A program made the position numbers and the translations under genes. The notes beneath the pieces were generated by a model. That model saw only the letters and a program-made list of their open reading frames with translations, did not search any database and was not told where the DNA came from. 64,000 nucleotides of DNA from Amoebophrya sp. A120 (lineage: Eukaryota > Sar > Dinophyceae > Syndiniales > Amoebophryaceae). Numbering within the stretch: position 1 is the first letter of the stretch; every line of letters begins with the position of its first letter. Location of the stretch: NCBI GenBank assembly GCA_905178155.1, contig CAJINV010000014.1, positions 2,327,923 to 2,391,922 on the forward strand, read 5' to 3'. Shown one piece after another: positions 21,601 through 31,500 of this stretch.

Positions 21601-24600
21601 TGACTTTAGATTTTGCATCTCGGAGTGGAGCTGGTGTTCCACTGACTTGAACTCAGACGCAAGGGAGGCGAGCGCGACTTGAATCTTCTCTTCGATCACG
21701 CTGTGTTGATCATCCGCTGCAGAACTTGTGTCCTCCTCTTCCCCGGCAGCCGATGTCGATCCCGCCCTACTTCGCCCACTTCTGCACGACCGCTGCTGCC
21801 CAGCAGTTCTTGGATGAAAGCTGTTTTCGATGTACCCGAAGAGCCGCTCTCTCGCTTTCTGGTCCAGCGACAGGGACAGGTCTTGCAAGATCGAGGCGTT
21901 CGCGCTCCCCGCCAGGAGGTCAATCGTGCGTCGCTGGATGTTGTTGGAGGAATCTGGCGCAAAAACGTCTTGCCGGTTTTGATCGTGGTCAGAGGAAAGA
22001 ACTTGTGCTGCGGTAGAAGCAGGATTACGACATCTTCCGGGAACCCCGACTACATCTTGCTTGCTCACCACCATCCTCGCTTGTACGGAGCTTGCTTGCT
22101 TCGGTGAAGAACCATTGGACCGCAATTCCATCTCTGCATCGTGATCGTGATCTCCATGTAGTAGATTTTTGCTGCCTGATGTGCTAGAAGTACAAGAATC
22201 CCCCGGGGGGGCCTGCTCCTCCCCCTCGAGCTGATGCTGATGGATTCGCTTTCTCATTCTCGTACCAAACTGCCTGCTGCTCGCGTACAACTTGTCTACG
22301 GGATGGTAATCGAAATTCTTTGTTGCGTGCGTTGTTCCACCTGCACCTCCCCCGCCGAATTCCGCGGACATCAGCTTATGCAAATCATCCACCGAGTACC
22401 TTCTCGAGTTGTTCAAAACTGAAGAGTTGTAACTGGAGGCCCGTGTGTGCGTTGGCGTAGATTTTCTTGAGGATTTCCGCGAATCTGTGAACTTCGTTGG
22501 CTATCGTGGGAAAAAAGTGTTATAGTTACACACTCTGATGGGAGATAAGCAAGACAGAGAAGCTCTGTCATGCAGGAAATGTTTGCCAACCTGATTTCAT
22601 TCGTGTTTTCCCTTGTAGTCTGCGCATCACAGGTTTTCTTTGCCATGTCGAGCACCTTTGTGATGCAGAACCTCCAACAAATGTGTAACTGTAACACTTT
22701 TTTCTTGTGATATTGGCGGGACGAGGTCTACTTCTGGTTGTTGTACGGAAGATGATGCCGCTGGAGCTGCAGCTTTCTGGTCGTACAACTCCTGTAGTCC
22801 GGTCTTATTCGTGCTGTCGTGCTGACTCGACGTGCTAAAAGTACTATCCCGGTGCAGCTGGAAATGCTCCTCTTGTTGAACCTTATTTTTCAACGGGAGA
22901 CCACTGTCCGCGTAGTACGGCGTCTTACTCGCTGTGCTGGAGAGTCGGAGGAAGTTAGTAGACGCTGCACCTTTATCATTTTCAACACCGACCACCTGTG
23001 GCTTTGCATTCTTGCAAGACCCAGGAAAAAACGAAATCGACGCTTGCACTTTCACAAATTCACCAGTGTTCTTCTTGTTCTTCGGCTGGTTGCAGCTGTG
23101 TCTGGCTTCTTGTTCAACTACAGTGTTAGTCTGCTCTTGCATCACGACGTCATCCGAGAATGTGCATGATGTGGCAGGAACTTTCGACGCTTTTCTACGA
23201 CTTTGACTTTCCTGGACAAGGACAGTCTCGTTATAGCAACTGTCCTTTTCGAAGAACTCTTCGTCTTCCAAGCTTGCTGCCTGCGGCGACTCCAATCGGA
23301 AATTTTCCTCGAGCATCATAACATCACCGCGACGATCGTCAGTGGTTGCATCTTGTTCGTCCCTGCGAACTACAGATGTTGAAACTAAATCCGACTTTGC
23401 TGACCACGTTCCTGAGCAAATCGCGACGACCTGGTGGCTGGAACGCGACAGATTCGACGACCGGACGGAGGCTGATCCATTGGATCGGGAGCGGCCACGA
23501 GAAGTTATTTGCTCTTCATCCTTTCGCGGCTGCGGAATGCGCAACTCCTGGGCCAACGGCAACATCCCAGTACGATGATCCAACCTTCTGCAATTCGGAA
23601 TCCAGTCTTGCCACTGCAGCCCCTGTCTGGGCATGGTGGTCAAAATTCGTGACACCTTCCACTTCTTTTTGTCCACATCATCCCGGATTAAAGCTGCTAG
23701 CATGCAACAGCCCTCTTCCGCCTTCAAGGCGATCGTCGCGGAAGTGATTGTTTCCTGCTTCTTTTGCAAGACGAGGCCGTCCACCAGAGTAGGTAGTTTC
23801 GGCGTTCTGACTCCTGTCGCGGAAGCAGTACAACTGCAACTATTATTGTGCACCATCTTCCTTAGGAAAAACTGCAGTTTGGTCGCGGGATCAAACGACG
23901 TTTCCTTTGGGCTATCTCCTCCGCGCAAAAACCTCCCTGCTCTCGAGGAGGAAGACGCTGATCTGCTCCTGGTCTTCTTGCCCCTCCCGAACAAAGAACT
24001 ACGTCCGCTCCCACCCGGGATTCGATTGGCCGCGAAGAGCAAGATGTCCACTTCCGGTTGTTCTTTCAACAAGCGGGATAAGTCAATTTGGATGCGGTGG
24101 TGGTCTTTCATTTCCGTGGCTCGTCCACTTGTATTTGTACAACCTGGCATAGTTCTTCTCGCACCCTCTTGGTGTTCTTGCAACCCTTCGAGAAGAAGTA
24201 GATCCTCGTCGTCGTCAACCAACGCAGCATCATCTTCGTCTGCACGACCGGCTGCATGATCATCGGGGCCGAAAACCCGATTGAACAAGCTGCAGGTGCT
24301 AGACGTAGATTTGCAAGTCGAGGAGAGCATAGTAGAGCTGCTGTTAATATTTCGGTTGTTGTTCGCGAGGTTTGTTCGACTTGAGGTTGATGACGCAGGG
24401 GTGACATCAGAGGAAAAAATCTGCTGCAATTGATCATGCCGACTGTTGTGATCCTCATTGGAGTTGTGGGAGGACGACGACCCAACTGCGGCGCCGTAGA
24501 AATTTCTTGCCAACCTGCTTGTGCTTGTCCCTCGTCCCCTTGGCATCCGCGTAGTTGTCCTCGCGCCAGCCGGTTGCAACGAGGGCGCACGGCTGCTCGA

Positions 24601-24882
24601 GCCATGTTGCCCTGCATTCGTCCGGCCCTGTTTCGTCCGGTAATTTTTCAGGATGGTCCCGAACACCGGCGCGTTCCAATTTGGTCGCGATGGATTTGGA
24701 TGCGAAGTATTAAATGGCTCAATAAAACCCTCCTCGTCAAGAACATCGTCTTCGTCCTCGATACTGCTCACACTAGCGACCACCAGCTGCTTCGCCCCGA
24801 CCACTAGGCCGCAGTGAAACGCGAAACCCGGCTCCGTGTGCAGGGACGCGGTGAGAGGGGTGGAAGTCGAGGTGGAGGACAT
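18670..24882 (-). CDS. Very long low-complexity protein (1909 aa), unknown function, two introners
   Basis: Exons 24882-22713, 22496-21550 and 21282-18670 (2170, 947 and 2613 nt) join in frame across introners G1 and B2, giving 1909 residues; there is no GT-AG intron. Start ATG at 24880-24882. The protein is dominated by Ser, Thr, Gln, Asn and Arg. A coiled-coil-like helix (SVIEEKIQVALASLASEFKS and onward) lies at about residues 975-1035, just before introner B2, and continues after it as KAFL-TVLKRLFPG. An acidic stretch (DEDDAALVDDDEDLLLLEGL) lies at about residue 230. An early segment (FHCGLVVGAKQLVVASVSSI, about 22-41) is the most ordered-looking part. No catalytic domain, signal peptide or membrane helix was recognised. 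Confidence 0.8.
21288..21549. mobile_element. Introner B2 (family B, 262 bp)
   Basis: Ends TATCAAGTGTAAAAATGTCT (left) and TATCAAATGTAAAAATGTCT (right, inverted). TSD CAAAA at 21283-21287 and 21550-21554. Interior orientation is opposite to B1 and B4. It lies after residue 1039 of the 1909-residue protein. Element plus TSD is 267 bp, a multiple of three, but retention brings a stop codon three codons in, so it must be spliced. Confidence 0.93.
22502..22712. mobile_element. Introner G1 (family G, 211 bp)
   Basis: The only copy of its family here. TIR TATCGTGGGAAAAAAGTGTT at the left and TATCACAAGAAAAAAGTGTT inverted at the right, extending through AGTTACACA. TSD TTGGC at 22497-22501 and 22713-22717. 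Internal TCTGTCATGCAGG and TTGTGATGCAGA are variants of the shared motif. Removal joins ...VDLVPP to TKFTDS in the 1909-residue protein. Confidence 0.92.
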
Positions 24883-26077
24883 TGTGATGGATTCAGATTT
24901 TTCTCTTGTTTGGTGCCGAAGCTGCTCTCAAGTCGTGGAGATAAATCAATATTCGATGATACTTTGCTCACTTCACAAACTATGTGTATGTGGAAGATAG
25001 ACCACCACCTCCGGAGGCATCGGTAGGTAGTCGAGCGCCTTGTACAATCGCCGTTATTTGCTTCTGCTGCTCATGCTTGTTTCTTGCATGCCCCAATTTT
25101 GACTGACAACTCGACCGCAACCTGCTGGCTCTGCTCTTCTCGGTGTGCGGTTATTCAGATCGGCCGAACACATACACATAGAGAAGCGTTTTGAATTTTG
25201 TTGTTCTACTCAAAACGAAAAAAAGCAGGGCTCGTTATTTCTAGTACTCTCAACGACGTATGCGAAATGATTCAGACTGAAACAGCAACGCACGCCAGCA
25301 CGACAGAGGAAATCTGGCCTCAGAGGACGTTCTTCTTCCAGCAGTACTGCCGTGTGCGAACAGCTTGTCACGTGACAACCCGCGATGCTCCTGCGTCCAA
25401 ACTCCGGGAAGAGGAAGGCGTCATCAAGCACCAGCTGGTATTTGTTTTTGCATTTTTGCCTTCCTCAGACATCATACAAAATTGAATTCGGTCCCGAGAC
25501 GCGGAGGTTTCGAGTATTCCACAAACGGTTTCTTGATGCCAGACCTCTACTCTAGTTGTACAGCGTCGCACGGTGGCATCACGCCGCACCGGTAGTGGGC
25601 CTTCATCTTGCTTCTCGCCGACGAGGTAGACTGTGACCGTGAAGAAAAAAAAATATTTTGTACAGTGGATGTGTACGTGTAGTACTAGTAGTAGTAGGTG
25701 TGGTGCATTACAAAAAATTTTTGCAACAAGGTGCGTGAGCAAATACATCCCAGGTGACGGTCACCAGGACCGGGCACGCCGGATTAATCGATAGAGTCGG
25801 AAGTGACTCAAACTAACAAGAGCAATTAAATAAGTGTATGCTAAAACATAAACAGGCACAAACACAAATCATATCGAATACCAATAATCATACATGCTCG
25901 TCAAGGGTGTGCTCTACTATATCTTTGTGCTGGTTGTCACTACCAAGAAGCGCAGATATACTTCGGCTATTCAGAAGATTTCTTCAAAAGCCCTGCTCCT
26001 CTTGACAACCAATATAGTACAACGCCTATCGACAGGCTCCTCGCGCCGGAGAAGATTTGATACAGTCGATACGCTCC
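24883..26077. other. Spacer, 1.2 kb
   Basis: Contains a possible acceptor-like tract near 25640 followed by a short open stretch on the minus strand, but no continuous gene model could be built. Otherwise AT-rich with no repeats or TIRs recognised. Confidence 0.4.
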
Positions 26078-27503
26078 TTAGAACAAATCGATGATAAAAT
26101 CCCCCACATCGCCCGCGAAGTCGCCTAACTCGTCGATGACGAACTCAGCTCCGTCCCCAATCGTGCCCGCGGCGTCGACCGCGAAATCGCCGACATCTCC
26201 TACCGCATCGGTTGCGAACGCACCTACGTCCTGTGCAGCATCCGCAGCAAACGCACCTACATCTTTTGCGGCGTCCGTGGCAAACGCACCCACGTCCTGC
26301 GCAGCATTCGCGGCAAACGCACCTGCGTCTTGCGCAACGTCCGTAGCGGCCGCGCCGACATCCTGCGCGGCGTCCGCCGCAAAGGCGCCAACGTCTCCTG
26401 CCGCGTCCGCAGCACCAGCAACCACGCCGTCCAGTTGACCTGTACAGAAGTTGGGGAGAGTTCTACTACTTTATTGGTGGACAACGACAACACAACTGGA
26501 AATCTGAATTTCATCATTTTCATCAAATTTACTTAGATAGCTAGCTACCATTCTGCGCCATGACTCCCAGGGCCACACCACCCCCGATTACTGCCGCGGC
26601 GCCAACGCCCGCAGCCGCGCCGACTGCGACTCCTTTCCCGTAGCCCGGGCCAGATTGTCCACCACTCTTGTTGACGTCACCTCCACCCGCACCGTTATTG
26701 GAGTTAGCCAGCGCTGGCTGCGAGCCGCCAGCTGCAGTGCCTGGCTGCGCGACAATCTTCGGTCCCAGTGGAGGAACGGGAACGAGCAAGGTAGCGCCCG
26801 GTCGAGCGTTTGGCGGGACGGTTACCTGTCGTCATTATTTTTAATATCTTGTGCTTGTCATGCGTGCGCGTGCCCATGAAGAAACAACATCACAATGATG
26901 TCCTCCGTCAGTAGTTGTAGTAGAAAACATCGGAAAAGTTAAAGGTAAAGCGTACAACAATTATACCTGCATCATGACAGCTTTGTTATGCGGGTGCGGC
27001 ACGTGAAGCACGTCCCCTCCACGGGCGGTTGTCGGAACTGTGACGCAGATCGTGGGGCCTGGCGGCACGACCGGACGGTCCGGCGGCCGCAGGTTTGGCG
27101 GCGCTCGAATTTGGCGGCGCTTACCCGAAGCGAGATTTACCTAGTTGTTGATGGTGGTCTGATGTGGTCGCGGTGATTTTATTCATTCATTTTTTTTGTG
27201 AGGAGCATACAACTCTGTCGCAGCACCAGCTCCGAGCACTATTATCAATTTTTTTTTTTCCTTCCACCGACAGACTCTACTTCGTGCAACATATGATTTT
27301 GCAAGTTCGTATGATGATCATCAAACATCATTCGACAGTACCTGGTTCATCGTTCCAAAGTTGTATTCGTAGCTCTGCCCTCGCAGCTGGTATCTGCAGT
27401 TCTTCATGCCGCTCATGTAAGCGCGGGTCAGAAAAGCATTCTCCTCGTCGCTGTAGTCCCGCCATTGGCCGGAGAGCTTGATTTGAAACTTGAACTTTCC
27501 CAT
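26078..27503 (-). CDS. WWE-like domain protein with VTVP-type motifs, glycine-zipper and 11-residue repeats (324 aa)
   Basis: Four exons, 27503-27342, 27140-26967, 26825-26549 and 26439-26078, joined by GT-AG introns in phases 0, 0 and 1; total 975 nt. Residues 1-54 (FQIKLSGQWRDYSDEENAFL... YEYNFGTMNQ) resemble a WWE fold, which in other proteins binds poly-ADP-ribose or links to ubiquitin ligases. Then come two copies of a V-x-VP-x(4-5)-PG/GG-x2-L-x-V-x-P pattern (TICVTVPTTARGGDVLHVPH and VTVPPNARPGATLLVPVP), a short motif I associate with alveolate proteins. A glycine-zipper-like hydrophobic stretch follows (VAVGAAAGVGAAAVIGGGVA). The C-terminal 100 residues are nine or so Ala/Asp-rich 11-residue units of the type DVGAFATDAAQ, suggesting an amphipathic helix. 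Composition suggests membrane association of the C-terminal half; function is unknown. Confidence 0.72.
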
Positions 27504-28556
27504 TTATTTTGACTTAGATAAAGTTAGTAAAGTATCTATCAGTCTCAGACAGTCGCCTACTTTTCGAAGCTAAAAATGAAATTAGGAGAAGACTACAGAA
27601 AGTGTGCTAATTAGAACTGCTCTGGACTAAGGACGAAGATACAACGTAGCACCTTCTCCACTTCGTCCGGGAGCAACGTGCGCGCTCGCGTACTTAACAA
27701 TAAGAATGGTAAAGGTCAAACTCCGCCAAAATCGAATTTGATTTCAATGCTTTTCCGCAGCTTTGCAAAAAGGGAAAGGGTTTGAATAGGTAAGTATTAG
27801 GGCACCACTTTACCAAAACTGTGCATTTTTTGGAACGGCATCAAACAAAAGGAAAAGAACAGCACACTCATGAGATTGGGCATGGTTCAGACGAGCGTTG
27901 CACTTCTATTGCTAGCAAAAGCACGTGCGCAAATGTAAAACCGATTTGCATGAACTTCGGAAGAAATCCTCACTACAACTCAGAAAAAGAGCGCAGCTTG
28001 TTCTTGCTACAACATTATGCTCTAGCTCTTTGTTCTCTCAGTAAAATCTATCTCTCTCACAGTACAGGTTCGTTGTGGCTAGAGCTACCACCATTACGGA
28101 AAAACCTTCTAGGACAACCGAAGAACTGTCTGCAGCAGAAAGTGACATCTCGTTCTAGGCGACCGATCATGGACGACAGCTACATGTACTTAAAATTTTA
28201 GCGGAGTAACAAAATAAAACAAAAAGAACAAGAGCTCGCTGAGAGCTCACGCCTGTATTCTTGCTGCTTGCTTCTATTTTGCAAAAGCGGATCATGTGCA
28301 GAAAAGTTAAGCTGCTCTCGTCACATGCGATTGGTCGTCGTAGAGATGAAAAAAATGTAGCATGAGAAATAAATGTTGTCGCGGTTTTGTTCATCGTCGA
28401 AGGTATACCGGTATTGTGAAGGTCCACGTTCAAACATTTTGAGAAAGAGCAATATATTTATATTCGTGGTCCCACGTAGCCTCCTCGACAAAGTCGAAAA
28501 ATAAATCAGCTTGTATAAAACTTTCTTTCCGAACAACGAAGAAGCTCGACGAATGA
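27504..28556. other. Spacer, 1.05 kb, no gene recognised
   Basis: AT-rich sequence upstream of the WWE-like gene and downstream of the U2SURP-like stop codon. No convincing open frame, TIR or RNA gene seen. Confidence 0.5.
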
Positions 28557-31500
28557 TCATTCGCTGTCCGTCATGGGTTCGCCGTCCATGGGCCCTAGGG
28601 TTGGATCATCGAGTCTGTCCGCCAAGTCCGTTTCTCTTTCCTCCCTCTTCCCATAGTTTCCGCTGTCCCGCTTCCTGCGACGCGTTTCCTTAACGACGTT
28701 TTCGTAATGATCGAGGATTTTGTCATTTTGGTCGTACTTCTTATCGTAATCCCGTCTGTAGCGATCATCTTGTTCCCCCCGGTCACCGCCGCGATTCCGG
28801 CTTTCATAGAGATCTTGGTACCGCTCACGGTCGCGCGCGTCCCGCTGCTCCCGCTGTTCACGCTCCCTCTCACGTCTGTCTGCCCTTGAGATAGTTGTCC
28901 CAGTTCCTGCGCCACTTGTGGTTGTTCCATGGAAGTCGTAACTAGCGTAAGCGTCCTCGTCTTCCTCCTCATTAGTCGCTTCGGGGGTGGACTTTTCGTT
29001 GTGGTTGCTGTAATAGTCGTTGTTGTAGGCGGCTCCGCTCTCGTAGGTTTCAGCATGATCATCTCTGTTGCTCCTGTTTCTAGCACTATACTGATCCCGA
29101 TCGCGCCTGTTGTAGCGATTTGAGTTGTATCTCCTGTCGTCGTCGTTTTGGTCATCGTCGGACATAGCCTGTCCGTCGAGATCTTCATGTGAGGCGTTAT
29201 CATGATCTCCATTGTCGTCTGCACGCCAGCGGTCTTGACCACGTCTGCGACGATGATCTCTTTTTCGGGAGTCGTTGCCGCGACGGTAATTCTTGTAGTC
29301 TTCCTGGTCATCTTCGTTGTAGTATTTCTCGCCGTTTTTAGCTGCATATAAATCTTCCGAAGAAACACTCTGCAGCCGCTGCAACTTTTCCTCGTGCTCG
29401 TAATCTTCATCATCCCTTGGGGACGATGACTCGCCGTCTCTTCGCCGCCGCTTCCTATTGCGACTTGTTCCAGCAGCGACCTCCTCTTGCGAAAAGTCGT
29501 CTTCAACACCATCTTCTGCGCTTTCCCGTGGCGATGCTGAGGCAGCAGATCTATCCTGAGATCTTTTCCTTCGCTTCTCCACTTTATTTTTCTTCTTTTT
29601 ATTCTTTTCGTCGCTCTGTACTTCCGTTTTCCACAAATTTTCATGCAGTTTCCGCCTTTCCGCACGCATTTTCTCCATGTCAGCCTCCCGCCCGCAGTAC
29701 CCCTCCCAGGCCTTTGCCTTCTGAATAGCCGCCTGCCGTTTTTCTTCCTTTTGGATCTCCCGCCACTTTTTGTTATCCACTTTCTGATTCGACACGAACA
29801 ACTTGTGCAAAATCGTCGCGTACTCATCGTGTTCCTCGTTCATTTTCCGCAGTTTCTCACACTGACACCAGTTGTCCCTCTCCGCCTGCTTCGCCAAGAC
29901 GCGGTGGAGCTCTTTCGACAAGGGGATGCCGTCCAAGTTCCCGTAAACCGGCTTGTTTTTCTCGTGGAAGTCCCTTGTCGCGGCGGTTCTCGCGATGGAA
30001 ATCCCCACCGCGACCACAGGCTTCGCGACCGCGACGGCAGTGGCCACTGGGACACCAGCTGCTGCTGTGCCAGATGAAGATGTCGAGACAGGAACTGGAA
30101 CCGCGGCGCCAGATGAAACCGTACCGCTCGCAGTTCTTTGCTTTTCCGGAAGCAGGTTGATGTCCTCTTCTTCGTCTTCCTCCTTCTCGTCGAAAGTGTA
30201 CTCGTTGCCGTTCGAAATTAAGTATTCAAACATCGCCAGCTGCTCCACAAGAAACTCCTGTCCAGTCGTCATTTCGCGGTCTTTTGCAGCGGCTTTCTCC
30301 TTCTCTATGCATTGCAAAAGTATCGTACTAGTATAAATTGCATCACAAATTTTGTCAAGAAAAAAAATGGAATTTGTAATGCTGATTTACCTAAAAAGGG
30401 ATATTTGTCATGCATGATAGCAATTACTACGAGTACGATACTTTTGCACAGGATATTCTCGGACTGGTGTTTATTCTTTTTCACCTTAGCCGCGGCTCCT
30501 TCCGGCTCTTCTGCTTTGGGGTTTTTGCACAGCAGCCCCCTCTCCCGGCAGAGTTTCTCCAGTTGGGAGAAATGCTCAAACTTCGCCCACTCCTTGCGCT
30601 TCTGAGACATGCGCGAGCACTCCTTGTAGTCGGAGATGGAGATTTCCCTTGAGAAACTCAACAAAAACGTCGCTTTCAAACCCTGTAAAAACATCGGGGA
30701 GAATAAACACGATTCCTGCCAGGCGGCGAGAATCCGGCAAATCCGGCCGGCGAAGTACTGCTGAGGGAATCGCTTGTTGTCGTTTGTTAACGAAGAGGTG
30801 GAGGTACTAGTGGACTGCGTCTTGAAGTAATCCTGGGCACTGAACATGTTGAACCCACTAGCTGCACCAGATAAATTTGTGTCGATTTCGTTTCGGTTTC
30901 CTTCTTTCTTGTTTCTCTTCTTTATCTTTTCATCATTCCCCGAAGAAGTTGTACTAGGGTTGCACTGCGTGTACAGAATCTTCCCGTACACCCAAAACAT
31001 CTCCGGTAGATGTTGTTCCAGTTCTTTCCGGTAGCACCAAGCCCTCGGTTGGGATAGGGAGGACGCGTTCTGTAACAAATCTGAGATCAGGTACATCCTG
31101 GCGATCGCGGAGTCGATATGGCGTTCTCAACCGTTACACTCTCAACTGTTACATGATTTGTCATGCAAAATTACCTTCAGAGTCGACACCATCAAGCTGC
31201 TTCGTATGACAAATTCTCAGAGGGCCGAGCAGGCTGATAATCGGTGCCAAATCTGTCATGCAAGACGCGCAAGATTCCCCCTATCACTTTTACCATTCTT
31301 GCATCACAAATTTATGTAACAGCTGAGAATGTAACAGTAACAGTTGAGAACGCCATAGTCGACCAGAAACCGGTTGTATTCGAACATGGCAGAGTCCTTC
31401 ACTTCTTCAAATTTCTCGAATTCTTGCTTATCGCAGAGAAACTCCGCCGTCGCCTGCTTGGCGGAATTCGCGAATCGCTCCATCAGAATCGCCATGGCGC

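Noticed and set aside
25368-25748. 126-codon minus-strand frame with an acceptor-like pyrimidine tract near 25640
   Set aside because: No partner exon with a matching phase could be found, and the frame after the acceptor ends within about 20 codons.
28595-29827. 410-codon frame rich in Thr/Arg/Met on the minus strand
   Set aside because: It is the +1 shadow of the RS/RE-rich last exon of the U2SURP-like gene, whose own frame joins correctly through three introners.
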